Assembly: GCF_025847235.1 (NCBI RefSeq) | Contig: NZ_JAOZEW010000008.1 | Location: 62,001 to 126,000, forward strand | Source: Flavobacterium shii | GTDB lineage: Bacteria > Bacteroidota > Bacteroidia > Flavobacteriales > Flavobacteriaceae | DNA length: 64,000 bases | Direction of reading: 5' to 3' | In this document: in pieces, positions 20,401 to 30,300 of the stretch | Layout: every line of letters begins with the position of its first letter | How positions within the stretch are numbered: position 1 is the first letter of the stretch | Translations under genes and position numbers: made by a program | Notes under the pieces: model-generated | Told to the model about the DNA's origin: nothing | Database searches by the model: none | Seen by the model: the letters and a program-made list of their open reading frames with translations, nothing else

Positions 20401-21672
20401 GCTGTATAGTATTTTAGGGTTTTTATTTAATGTCGATTCGATTTCATCCAGTTCGACACGATGCCCTCTAATTTTAACCTGATTATCATCTCTTCTTAAG
20501 AAAATAAAATTTCCGTCTTCTAACATGCTGCATATATCCCCCGTCTTATAACCTCGGTTATTTGTTTCTTCATTAAAAAAGAATTTTTCCTTTGTTTCAT
20601 TATCATTATTAAAATATCCTATTCCAACACCTGGTCCCTCGATATACAACTCTCCAATTCCATTTTTCTTATTAACCAAATAGGCATTGCCGTTCCCAAT
20701 AGGTTTTCCAATAGGTACACTATTTTCCGTTCCTAATGTTTCGGTTATTGGGTATACCAAAGCACCAACGGTTGTTTCGCTGGGACCATAATGATTCAAA
20801 ATAGTATTAAACAACTTTAAGTCTTTAATCTGCCTCACTAATTTCCATGGAAGTTTTTCGCCTCCCAACACAAGGAAATCCATTTTATAATCGACACCAA
20901 AATCTAAAAAAGGAAGCATAACTTCTATATGTGACGGAGTCGTCTTGATAAAATTGATTTGTTCTCTTTTTAGGATGGAATTAAAAAGGAAAGGGTCTCT
21001 GCATTCATTTCTATCCAGAATATAAAGCATACCACCTGATATTAAAGACAATAATAAATTTGTATGACCTAAATCTGTCGAGAAATTAGTAACATGTGCT
21101 GCATTTATACGATCAGGACTCTTTAAAAGTTCGTACAGATTATGTACATAATGCAGGACATTATCATGCGATATCTCTATCACTTTAGGCATGCCTGTTG
21201 TACCGCTGGTTGTAATCATATAACATACTTCGGCTATCTCATACGAATGTAGCGATTCTTCTTTTTCAAGCCCATCCATAAGCTCAGACTCATGCAGAAT
21301 CTGAGTTCCAGAAAGCATTTCTTCTTTATCACTATCAGAGTCTCTTACGATAATATAAGATGGTTGTGACGACTTAAGTTTGTTTTTAAGTACAAGGATT
21401 TCATCATCATCATCTAGCAATACTGGTATTCCTCCTGCATAAGAAATGCCCCAAAATAACAATATCGTAAAGTTGTCTTTTTTTGTTAAAAGCCCTATTC
21501 TGTCATTCACTTTTACCCCTTCTTTTTTTAATCTGGAAGCCAATTTAAGGGCTGAATTTTGTAATTCAGAATAAGTATAATGAGTACTGCTATCCTTAAT
21601 CGCAATGCGGTCAGGATGAATATTTGCAATATGCTCAAATAAATCGGTTAATTTTTTTTGCTTTTCTATCAT
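17446..21672 (-). CDS. NRPS terminal protein: A-T-E(like)-R, reductive release
   Basis: Peptide synthetase of 1408 aa without its own condensation domain. A domain 1-510 (TTSGTTGMPKV near 152); T (GGDSL near 535); an epimerization-type domain (SHHLITDAISW near 723, with Ala where Gly is usual; FHGRPEE near 853; RFNYLGKF near 923); and a thioester reductase domain with GATGFLG near 1047 and YEKSK near 1203. R domains release the chain with NAD(P)H as an aldehyde, or further as an alcohol. The A-domain core reads DLTKVGHVGK, one conservative change from the Asp code DLTKVGHIGK. NRPS C ends with an orphan C domain, so that C should load this carrier in trans: one module split over two proteins. 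The inferred product end is a D-configured aspartate-derived aldehyde or alcohol. Two terminators follow, so this is the last gene of its operon. Confidence 0.93.
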   Translation of the reverse strand: MIEKQKKLTDLFEHIANIHPDRIAIKDSSTHYTYSELQNSALKLASRLKKEGVKVNDRIGLLTKKDNFTILLFWGISYAGGIPVLLDDDDEILVLKNKLKSSQPSYIIVRDSDSDKEEMLSGTQILHESELMDGLEKEESLHSYEIAEVCYMITTSGTTGMPKVIEISHDNVLHYVHNLYELLKSPDRINAAHVTNFSTDLGHTNLLLSLISGGMLYILDRNECRDPFLFNSILKREQINFIKTTPSHIEVMLPFLDFGVDYKMDFLVLGGEKLPWKLVRQIKDLKLFNTILNHYGPSETTVGALVYPITETLGTENSVPIGKPIGNGNAYLVNKKNGIGELYIEGPGVGIGYFNNDNETKEKFFFNEETNNRGYKTGDICSMLEDGNFIFLRRDDNQVKIRGHRVELDEIESTLNKNPKILYSRLNTFYENNTASIECFIKVVEDETLKKEDLLVWLKKLLPDYKIPAYIYIQDDIVYTGNGKIDFKALRKQHFTKNVKLFKDLDLNSWEDNVLYCWQEVFGIESRDRHFLDSGGDSLSAIKFVGKLQLNGFDVNLADLYDNPSFEHFIALNRSQKNPLVNNIVESSDLQFTSSQLTFLKNKSLDLNLYTQTLLFDIEGDINIKLLGKAIEESLKSHESYNLKYINVNNDFFPENNLNPTPPLVVYNLNSEKLFTDQLIQITNDLVKSISIEEGILFKSALITDTGKNLNYLFLVSHHLITDAISWNTLLEEILWRYESLYIERALPVSKEQIQNHFYKKNEIETSTQKDFCKPLGISEEIKGIPISKYNSRHSNSVVSIVVANEYSEKLRQFEVMSESHLKLQDLFLSSFVSSVFDFYDIRECSVDIEFHGRPEENGGIDLSRSVSWWSTTIPVDFDERHRSVQQLKKYMSPIASYANNINSHSSIFSNDEKLKADIRFNYLGKFPESYENTSLKLKPSHYTTAPTRSNKNNSEYKLFFTGRFIGDNLIFDIQYNTDCFNSQDIHKITNLFLSNLAPHIDLEKNKQWSDFAHLYYNNVCTVGKPMLNFPINKKIKKHDKAILLTGATGFLGSSVLRDLLLEEAEVFCLIKSENLYNAKQKLKDTLDYYFPGEMLSEKVNDNIVLGDLSKRHLGLDDYGYLTNRIDVIIHCGANVNLVKSYDDLNDTNVFGTEQIISFANEGKVKTLHYISTLAVSGYTTTGGQDFSEHHFDINQKFLSGYEKSKFQAEKIVRMAFDQGLKGKIYRVGHIGAHSVTGKFQKNAGDNRVIQVLNGIIALNQIPVSYTEKISFSYVDVISNIITSMALQKIICDLDCIHLENTAYFSIKEIASIMNHIGYPCKIVDDAVFKNAVLNFKGSEKEYECIYGYNIWVNRFLSQKRNVKYLSNESNEIFSKYGVIFPELSKDWLKKLIVGQLKSVNIEAVSIY

Positions 21673-21706
21673 CTCAAAGAATAATCAAATGAATAATTAA
21701 GGTAAA

Positions 21707-22483
21707 TTATGGATAGGACTGTCTGGTTGGCCTAATCGAAATATTATCTAAATGCACATTTTCGGGCATCTGAACCAAAAACTGTATCACTTTGGCGACA
21801 TCGTCACCTACCAGTACAGGACCAATTTCGTCGCAATAATTTTCAAACCAATCCATATCATAACCGGCCGACTCTTGAAAATTTGTAGCAACCAGTCCCG
21901 GTTCAATAAGTGTTACACGAATCCCTTTAGGTCCCAATTCTCTTCTTAACGCCTCTGTTAGGCCATGAGTTGCAAATTTTGTAGCTCCATAAACAGAGTT
22001 AAATGGAGAAACATTTCGACCTATTGTTGAGCCTAGTACGACAATATCTGAAGGGGTTTTATTTTCCGGGTCTTTTTCTCTTGAGGCTATCATAACTTGA
22101 GAAATAGCTTTTAATTGATGCTGTAAACCCAGTACATTTATATTCCATAAATTCTCCCATTGCATTTCATCAGAAGTTATTAATGTTCCTGGTAATCCTC
22201 TTCCGGCACAAGCTATAAAAAGACTTGGGATTAAATTCCAATGCGTTTGACAAGCTTGTATGCATCTTTCGAGAGTTTTTTTATCAGTAATATCCCCAGC
22301 AACCACTATGGCTATTTCTTTCCCAGCTTGTGTATTGATTTCTTCTTTCAGCAAATCCAGCTCTTTTTCGTTTCTGCCGTTTAAAACAATCCTAAAACCA
22401 TCAGAAGCTATTCGCAAGGCTGTATTTCTTCCTATGCCTGAACTTGCGCCTGTTATAATCCCTACTCTATTTAAGTTTTCCAT
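21707..22483 (-). CDS. classical short-chain dehydrogenase/reductase in NRPS operon
   Basis: NAD(P)-dependent SDR of 258 aa. The cofactor motif TGASSGIG is at residues 11-18, with a Ser at 152 and the catalytic pair Y165/K169 in YGATK. Overall it resembles the YdfG type, which oxidises 3-hydroxy amino acids and reduces small carbonyls. It sits between NRPS C (95 bp) and the A-T-E-R protein (34 bp) in one operon. The context suggests either reduction of the released aldehyde to an alcohol, or redox change at a beta-hydroxyl; the sequence cannot tell which. No transmembrane or signal segment, so cytoplasmic. Confidence 0.9.
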   Translation of the reverse strand: MENLNRVGIITGASSGIGRNTALRIASDGFRIVLNGRNEKELDLLKEEINTQAGKEIAIVVAGDITDKKTLERCIQACQTHWNLIPSLFIACAGRGLPGTLITSDEMQWENLWNINVLGLQHQLKAISQVMIASREKDPENKTPSDIVVLGSTIGRNVSPFNSVYGATKFATHGLTEALRRELGPKGIRVTLIEPGLVATNFQESAGYDMDWFENYCDEIGPVLVGDDVAKVIQFLVQMPENVHLDNISIRPTRQSYP

Positions 22484-22578
22484 TTTTTGTTACTAATTAT
22501 TAAACTTTGTTCTTTTATCCGTTTGGATTAATCTGAAGTCTCAACAGGTAAATGTTACTACTTGAGATGTATGTTTTT

Positions 22579-25500
22579 TTAAAATTCTTCGCTTATTTCT
22601 GAAATAATCGCATTTAGAAAATCTTCCTGTTCCAAAAGTTCCTTTTCGCTTATGATTAAATTCAAACAATCATTAAGTGTCAGGGACTGGTCATCGGATA
22701 CATTTTCCAGTAATTTTTTAAAATCTGAGATTAACTTCTCAATAGTATCTTTCTCAAATAAATCAGTATTATAAGTAAAACGACATTGCAGGTTATTTTC
22801 AAAAAGGTCAAATTCAAATAAAAGATCATATTTGCTTGTTGCCTCTTCTTCGATGCATTGGCCAGACCTTATTAAATTCTCATTGATTTCTTCATATTCA
22901 TTTAGAGTAAGCATAACATCAAAAAGCGGGCTTCTTGACAAATCTCTCCCCTGATCCAGGTCTTCTAACAAAACATCAAACGGATAAGACTGATTATCAA
23001 AACAAGCCAAAACGTTTTCTTTAATCGTTTCTACAAAATTCTGATAGGGTTTCTCTTCATCCAAAAATATTTTTAAAGGCAGCGTATTAACATAAAAACC
23101 TACCTGATTATCTAAATCCGGATGGATTCTTCCTGAAACTGGGCTTCCTATAATAATCTCTTTCTGAAGGGAATTCCTGTATAAAACCATTGCTGCAATA
23201 CCCAGTAAATTCAAAAAAGGAGTTGTTCCTGTAGTCTTTGTTAATTTTATAAAATTTTCAAAAGCATTGCCGTCAATAATGTAAGTCAACAAGGATCCAT
23301 TGTAGGTCTTAAGATTAGGTCTATTATTTGCAAAACTCAGATTCAGTTGGGGTATTTCACCCTCAAACTGGTTTTTCCAAAAAGTTTTCTGATTTGCATA
23401 ATCATCTCCTTTGACTGTATTTAATTGCCAAATAGCAAAATCTTTATATTGAATGCGTAAATCAGAAAGCATTGGTTTTTCGGAATTCCTGAAAGCATTG
23501 TAAAAAGCCATCACATCACTCTTAAGAACTTTGTATGACCATCCATCAAAAATGATATGGTGCAAATTACTGTAAAATACAAAGGTGTTTTCGTCAACCT
23601 TCAGCAAAGCAAATCTTACCAATGGGCCATTTTTTATATCAAAAGGTTTAACCGAATCTTTATAAACATAATCAAACACTTCGTTATAAGGTTTTTCACT
23701 TTGAGTAAAATCGTAAGAACTTACTTTAATACCTAATTCTTCGGGAGACTTGACACATTGACTAAAATTTCCATCCAAATCTTCTTTAAATACTGTTCTC
23801 AAAATTTCATGTCTTTCTACCACTGCATGCAAAGCCTGGATAAAGAAATCAGGATCATAATCTCCTTTAAGGACTAATGTTGTCGGGATATTATAAGCCA
23901 CAGAACTTTCTTCTATTTGACTTAATGGCAATAATCTTCTTTGAGCAAATGAAACCGGATAACTTGGTTCTTCTGGAAATACAGGAATCGTATTACTTAA
24001 ATCAATTTCCAGTGAAGCAATAAGTTGCGCCTGAGATAACAATGTGGGATTGATGAAAATCTCACTTATCTTAAAATTAACCTCAAATTCTTCTTTTATT
24101 TTCGAAATCAATTTCATAGCCTTAATACTATGTCCTCCTATTTCAAAAAAATTATCTGTTACACCAACTTTTTCAATAGTCAGAACTTCCATCCAGATGG
24201 TCGCTAATTTAATTTCGATTTCAGTTTCAGGTTCAACATATTCGGTTTGAATCAAATCTGTATATGTTACAGCAGGAAGTGCATTTTTATCTGCTTTCCC
24301 ATTTGATGTCAACGGGATAGAATCAATCTGGATATAGTAACCAGGCAACATATAATCAGGTAATTTTTTTGATAAACATTCCTGGATTTCTTTTTTGTCT
24401 GTTTTCTTATCCGAAACGTAATAAGCAACAATAATTTTATCACCGTCTTTTTCATTTATAACTACAACAGATTGGCTTATTTCTTCAATATCAGCAATAT
24501 TTCTTTCGATTTCGCCCAGCTCTATTCTATGTCCTCTTATTTTTACCTGATCATCATTTCTTCCCAAATAAATTACATCACCATCAGGCAGCCATTTTGC
24601 TAAATCTCCGGTATTGTACATTTTTGTACCTTGAACAAATGGATTTACGATGAATTTTTCAGCCGTTAATTCCGGCTTGTTCAGATAACCTCTTGATAAA
24701 CCATCTCCCGCTACATATAATGTGCCCGAAACCCCAACCGGAACTGGTTGTAATTGTTCGTCTAAAATATATGCAGTACTGTTCTCGATAGGTTTACCTA
24801 TAGGAATGGAAGTAGTATCGCTTTTCTTGATTTCATGTGTTAAAGAAAATGTTGTGTTTTCTGTAGGTCCATATCCATTGGTCATTTTTATACTCTTAAA
24901 TGCATCAAAAAGTTTTTTTGTATGCACAGGAGAAACAACATCTCCTCCGGCAATAAGATGGTCAATAGTATCGAAAACATTAATATCACTATCTGCAACC
25001 TGACTAAACCATGAGGCTGTCATCCAGAGACAATTTACCTTATTGCTTTTAATAATATTTTTTAAAGTACTTGTTTCTAAAAGACTCTCCTGTTTTGCAA
25101 TTATTAATTTTGCACCGTTAAGCAATGTGCCAAAAAACTCTATTATCGTAGCATCAAAAGAAACTGCACCAGTGCTTAAAAGTACTTTGTTCTCGTCTAG
25201 TGGAAAATAAGATCCTGGTTTTACCAACCTTACTACACTTCTATGCTCCACCATCACACCTTTAGGGTTTCCTGTAGTTCCGGAGGTATAAATAACATAT
25301 GCCAAATCTTTTGGAGAATTCACTAAAGGAAGATTTCCTTTCTTATTTTCTACTTTAGATGACTTAAAAATATTCCATTCACTTTCATCAATAATTATCT
25401 TACAATGCGTGTCTTCTTCAATATATTTTATTCTCTCTTGTGGATAATTGGCATCGATAGGAACATAAGCACCTCCTGATTTTAGAATCCCCAGAATCGA

Positions 25501-27303
25501 AATAATGAGTTTCTCACTTCTTCCCAATTTAATTCCAACAAAATCATCGGGCTGAATCTGATAATTATCTCTTAAATAATAACCAAGCTCGTTCGCCTCT
25601 TCGTTAAGTTGTTTGTATGTCATTTCCTTACCCTCAAAAACAACGGCAATATGATCTGGCGTTTTTTCTGCTTGTTCTTCAAATAATGAAACTATCGTTT
25701 TATCTCTTGGATACGCAATCATAGTATTATTAAAATCTACTAAAAGATGTTGTTTTTCTTCAGTATCTAGATAATCAATATGTTGGATTTTGGTCTCGGG
25801 TTGGTCTATCATCCTACTAAGCAATTGCTCAAAATGAATAGCTATTTTATCTACAAAAGATAAATCATAAATATCAGTATTGTAATTGATTTCCATCGAC
25901 AAGGTATCCGTTTCTGTAAAGGAAAAGATGAAATCAAACTTTGATGTTTTATCATTTAATTGATATTCTTTAAATTCTAATCCTTCTAATTTAACGCTTT
26001 TAAAATTATTGAGTTTCGACTGGCTCTGAAGCACAACCATAACATCAAACAAAGTCGATCTGCTATTATCACGTTTTAATTTTAGTTTATCTACCAGTTC
26101 ATCAAAAGGATAACTTTGATGCTCGTAAGCCCCCAATATCACTTCTTTTTCATGGCGCAATAAGTCCATAAAATTGAAATCTTTATCCACTTGCGTACGC
26201 AAAGCCAAAGTATTCAGGTAAACTCCAATCTGATTTTCAAGATCAGGATGTTCTCTTCCGGCAATTGGCGAACCAATAATAATATCTTGTTGTCCTGTAT
26301 ATCTGCTTAGCAACGTATTAATACCTGCCATTAATGTTATAAATAAAGTGACATCATGTTTTTGAGAAAAAGCAGTAACTTTCTCCAGAAAGGCATTTGA
26401 AAATTGGTAATTAACAAAATCTCCATTGTAGGTTTTTACCAAAGGACGTTTCCTCGATTCCGGTAATTCGATTACAGGGAGGGAACCTGAAAATTGATTT
26501 AACCAATAAGTTTCAGACGCTTTATAATGCTCTTGTTGTGATTCCTGGTTTAACCATCCTGCATAATCTTTATACTGAATTCTTAATTCCGGTAAGTTTA
26601 TCTCTTTCAACTGAATCAGGGAATTATAAATCGTTACCATTTCTTTAACCAACAGTTCTGATGACCAGCCATCTCCTATAATATGGTGCATTGTCATGAA
26701 AAAGACATATTCCTGCTCTCCAGATTTAAGTAGCGAAACACGAACTAAAGGTGCTTTCTCTAAATTGAAGGCAATCCCATTTTCTTTAGCCAGATAATCC
26801 GCTATAGCTTTTTCTTTTTCAGTACTTGAACTCAAATCGACATAGTTAAGGCTAAAATCCAAATCATCCATCGAAGTGATAAACTGATTTACCTCACCTG
26901 CTTCATTCAATTCAAAAGAAGTACGCAAAGCCTCGTGCCTGTTAATTAAGAAAAGAAAAGATTCCTCAAATTTTAATAGATCCAATTTCCCTTTAAGCTG
27001 CAAAGCAACAGGCATATTATATGCCAAAGAAGTAGCTTCGATTTGGCTTACCATCCAAAATCTGTGTTGGGAAGCAGTTAGAGGATAAGACGATGCCTCT
27101 TTAACCGGCTGAATTTCATCAACGTTATTTTTTGACAAAATAGCTGAAAAATAAGCTATAATATCTTGTTTGTGCTTTTTAAGCAATTCAAGGGTTTCAT
27201 CCTCAATATGATTATTGAGCAAAACAATTTCAAGCTGATTATTGTTCAGCTTTAACATTACTCCTTCTTCTCTTAATCTTTTAATAAATAAACGAATTTC
27301 CAT
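22579..27303 (-). CDS. NRPS C: docking-C-A-T-C
   Basis: Peptide synthetase of 1574 aa. Residues 1-55 look like a TubC-type N-terminal docking domain (two short strands, then a helix with ELLKKHKQDI). Then C1 (YPLTASQHRFW near 76, MHHIIGDGWS near 208), A (from 540; YTSGTTGNPKGV near 675), T (GGHSI near 1055) and a second C (LHHIIFDGWS near 1250) that ends the protein. The A core reads DAIWIGGTFK, very close to the Val codes DAFWIGGTFK/DALWIGGTFK. It starts 6 bp after the NRPS B stop. The orphan C-terminal C domain points to condensation onto the carrier of the separate A-T-E-R protein two genes downstream. Confidence 0.94.
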   Translation of the reverse strand: MEIRLFIKRLREEGVMLKLNNNQLEIVLLNNHIEDETLELLKKHKQDIIAYFSAILSKNNVDEIQPVKEASSYPLTASQHRFWMVSQIEATSLAYNMPVALQLKGKLDLLKFEESFLFLINRHEALRTSFELNEAGEVNQFITSMDDLDFSLNYVDLSSSTEKEKAIADYLAKENGIAFNLEKAPLVRVSLLKSGEQEYVFFMTMHHIIGDGWSSELLVKEMVTIYNSLIQLKEINLPELRIQYKDYAGWLNQESQQEHYKASETYWLNQFSGSLPVIELPESRKRPLVKTYNGDFVNYQFSNAFLEKVTAFSQKHDVTLFITLMAGINTLLSRYTGQQDIIIGSPIAGREHPDLENQIGVYLNTLALRTQVDKDFNFMDLLRHEKEVILGAYEHQSYPFDELVDKLKLKRDNSRSTLFDVMVVLQSQSKLNNFKSVKLEGLEFKEYQLNDKTSKFDFIFSFTETDTLSMEINYNTDIYDLSFVDKIAIHFEQLLSRMIDQPETKIQHIDYLDTEEKQHLLVDFNNTMIAYPRDKTIVSLFEEQAEKTPDHIAVVFEGKEMTYKQLNEEANELGYYLRDNYQIQPDDFVGIKLGRSEKLIISILGILKSGGAYVPIDANYPQERIKYIEEDTHCKIIIDESEWNIFKSSKVENKKGNLPLVNSPKDLAYVIYTSGTTGNPKGVMVEHRSVVRLVKPGSYFPLDENKVLLSTGAVSFDATIIEFFGTLLNGAKLIIAKQESLLETSTLKNIIKSNKVNCLWMTASWFSQVADSDINVFDTIDHLIAGGDVVSPVHTKKLFDAFKSIKMTNGYGPTENTTFSLTHEIKKSDTTSIPIGKPIENSTAYILDEQLQPVPVGVSGTLYVAGDGLSRGYLNKPELTAEKFIVNPFVQGTKMYNTGDLAKWLPDGDVIYLGRNDDQVKIRGHRIELGEIERNIADIEEISQSVVVINEKDGDKIIVAYYVSDKKTDKKEIQECLSKKLPDYMLPGYYIQIDSIPLTSNGKADKNALPAVTYTDLIQTEYVEPETEIEIKLATIWMEVLTIEKVGVTDNFFEIGGHSIKAMKLISKIKEEFEVNFKISEIFINPTLLSQAQLIASLEIDLSNTIPVFPEEPSYPVSFAQRRLLPLSQIEESSVAYNIPTTLVLKGDYDPDFFIQALHAVVERHEILRTVFKEDLDGNFSQCVKSPEELGIKVSSYDFTQSEKPYNEVFDYVYKDSVKPFDIKNGPLVRFALLKVDENTFVFYSNLHHIIFDGWSYKVLKSDVMAFYNAFRNSEKPMLSDLRIQYKDFAIWQLNTVKGDDYANQKTFWKNQFEGEIPQLNLSFANNRPNLKTYNGSLLTYIIDGNAFENFIKLTKTTGTTPFLNLLGIAAMVLYRNSLQKEIIIGSPVSGRIHPDLDNQVGFYVNTLPLKIFLDEEKPYQNFVETIKENVLACFDNQSYPFDVLLEDLDQGRDLSRSPLFDVMLTLNEYEEINENLIRSGQCIEEEATSKYDLLFEFDLFENNLQCRFTYNTDLFEKDTIEKLISDFKKLLENVSDDQSLTLNDCLNLIISEKELLEQEDFLNAIISEISEEF

Positions 27304-27309
27304 AAGCTT

Positions 27310-30300
27310 TTATATAAATATTTTTGTAGCAGAATCTTCTAAAACAGCTTCTTCCAACCATTTTGCATTTTCTATGTTTAAGGCAAGGATTTCAATTGTA
27401 GGAGACATAAAAATCTCTTTTATGTTAATCAATACATCAAACTGTTTGTTTATTTGATTAATCACTTGACCAACAATGAGGCTGTGCCCTCCTAATTCGA
27501 AGAAATTATCTGTTATTCCTATTTTATCAATTTTTAAGACTTCCTGCCAAATGAGCACTAACTTCTCCTCTATTTCGTTTGTTGGTGCTACATATTCTTT
27601 CTTTATTACATCTTCTCCTGATATGTCTGGTAATGCTTTTTTATCTACTTTTCCATTTGGAGTTAGTGGCATATTCTCCAGTTGAACATAGTAATTAGGA
27701 ATCATAAATTCCGGCAGAATTGTTTGAAGGTAATTTCTCAACTCTCCCTTATCAATGCTTTCTGAAGCAACATAATAAGCCGCCAATACTTGTGTTGATT
27801 TTATTTCTTTGGCTTCTAAAATTACTTGCTTTATGAATTCTGAATATTTAGAAATAGCAGTTTCAATCTCACCAAGTTCTATCCTAAAACCACGTATCTT
27901 AACCTGATGGTCTTTTCGACCTATAAACTCTATGTTTCCATCTGGCTGCCAGTAGGCTAAATCGCCTGTATCGTACATTCTTTCGCCTTCGATAAAAGGA
28001 TTGGCTATAAATTTTTCTGTCGTCAGTTCTGGTTTATTCAGATATCCTCGTGTAATTCCTTTTCCTGAGAGATATATTTTACCCGTTACACCTATTGGTA
28101 CAGGAGAAAGTGATTCATTAAGAATCCATGCCTGCGTATTTGATATAGGACGTCCAACAGAAATAGTTCTCTGATTTTTGACAGTAATTAAATAACAAGT
28201 ACTGTAGGTTGTATCTTCAGATGGTCCATAAAGGTTTCTTACTTCTATCGATTCTAATGGCAATTGATCAATTATATCTGTAGGCAATATTTCTCCAGCC
28301 ATATTAAGTACATTAATATTTTCGAAAGAAATATTATCTTCTAATAATTTTCTTACTACCGATGGTACTGTATTCAATAATACATTCTTATCGATGTGGG
28401 AGTAAGTAGCTATGTCTAAAGCATTTTTTAAAATCCTTAATGTTTTCCCTGTGGTTAATGTGAAGAAAAATTCGTAAACCGATAAATCGAAACAATACGA
28501 AGTAACGGCATAAACCATGTCGAATTTACTTTGCGCATATTCTTCTTTTGACCAATCTATCAGTGCTGTGGCATTACTATGCTCCACCATTACCCCTTTA
28601 GGATTTCCGGTAGTTCCTGAGGTATAAATTACATATGCTAAATCTTTGGGACCGTTATTCTTCTCGATATTCGATGTGGAATAATTCTGCTGTTCCTTAT
28701 AAAATAATTCCAATACTGCTTCATCAATGATCAGTTTGCTGTTGCTGTCCTGTTCTATATATTCAATTCTGGATTGTGGATATGTAAGATCAATAGGAAC
28801 ATATGCAGCTCCAGATTTTAGGATTCCTAATATAGCAACCATCATGCGTTCGCTTCGTTCCAGCTTAATACCAATCAGATCATCATACTTGATATCATAA
28901 TGCTTTCTTAAATAAGCTCCAAGTTGGTTCGCCTGTTCATTCAAGGAACGATAACTCAGTTCTTTGTTTTCAAAAACAACTGCTATTTTATCTGGGGTCT
29001 TTGCAGCCTGTTCTTCAAACATATCTATAATGGTTCTGTCTTTGGAATAATCTGCAAGGGTATCATTGAAGGTTTCTGTTACCTCAAGTTTTTCCTCGGC
29101 AGTAATATAAGACAGCTCTTCTAGAGTAAGAGAACTTTCGTCTATTGCCTGAGTCATTAAAAGTTCTAGATGGGCAAACATCCTTTCAATCAACAAGGAA
29201 TCATAAAGATCGGTGTTGTATTGGATGGTCAACGATAATCCTTCTTCTTTTTCTATAAAAACAAAGCTCACATCAAACTGGGAAGTCTTGCTTTTAAACT
29301 CATAGTTCTTAATCTCTAATCCTGTCAGTTCTTCTCCGTTTACAAGGTTTTTTAGCTGTCCTTGGTTTTGTAAAACGACCATCACATCAAAAAGTGCCGA
29401 GCGGCTCATATCTCTCTTCAGGTTCAGGTTTCCAATCAGGTCATCAAATGGATAATTCTGATGCTGATACGCTTCAAGCAAAGTACGTTTCTCCTGATTT
29501 ACTATTTCCGTAAATTGGGCTTTCTCCTTAAATTGGGTTCTAATGGCTAGTGTGTTGAGGTAGAGTCCTGCCTGATTCTCCAAATCCGGATGTTCTCTCC
29601 CTGCTATAGGTGTCCCGATGATGATATCATTTTGACCTGTGTATCGATAAAGGAGTGTTTTTACTCCTGCAATCAAGGTCATAAACAATGTGGCGTCTTG
29701 TGTTTTTGAATATGTTTTTAACTTCTGTGAAAATGCTTGTGAAAATGTACGATTGATACTCTCTCCTTTATAACTCTGCATTAATGGGCGTTTCTTGAAA
29801 CTTGGTAAATCCAATACAGGAATTTCTCCTGAGAATTGAGACATCCAGAACTCTTTCGCTTTCAGGTGTTTTTCCTGCTGAAGTTCTTTGGTAAGCCATA
29901 CAGCATAATCTTTATATTGAATCTTTAATGCTGGAAGTTCAATCTCTAATCCCTGACTTAACGCATTATAAATCTTCACAACTTCAGAAACCAGTAATTC
30001 CAGCGACCAGCCATCTCCGATAATATGGTGCATTGATAAAAAGAAAACGTGTTTCTGGGTATCAAGTTCTACAAGTCCGGCGCGCAATAAAGGAGCTTTC
30101 TCCAGATCGAAGGCAAAATTGCTTTGCTCTTGCAGATAATCCGATACGGCTTCTTGTTGCCTATTTACTGAGGTAAAGTCTTCTCGAATCAATCTAAAAG
30201 TAACAGAATCAGCTGGCAAAATATGCTGGCGTACCAATCCTGATTCATCAGCTTTAAAGCGGGTTCTTAATATCTCGTGACGTTCTATTACTTTTTCAAA

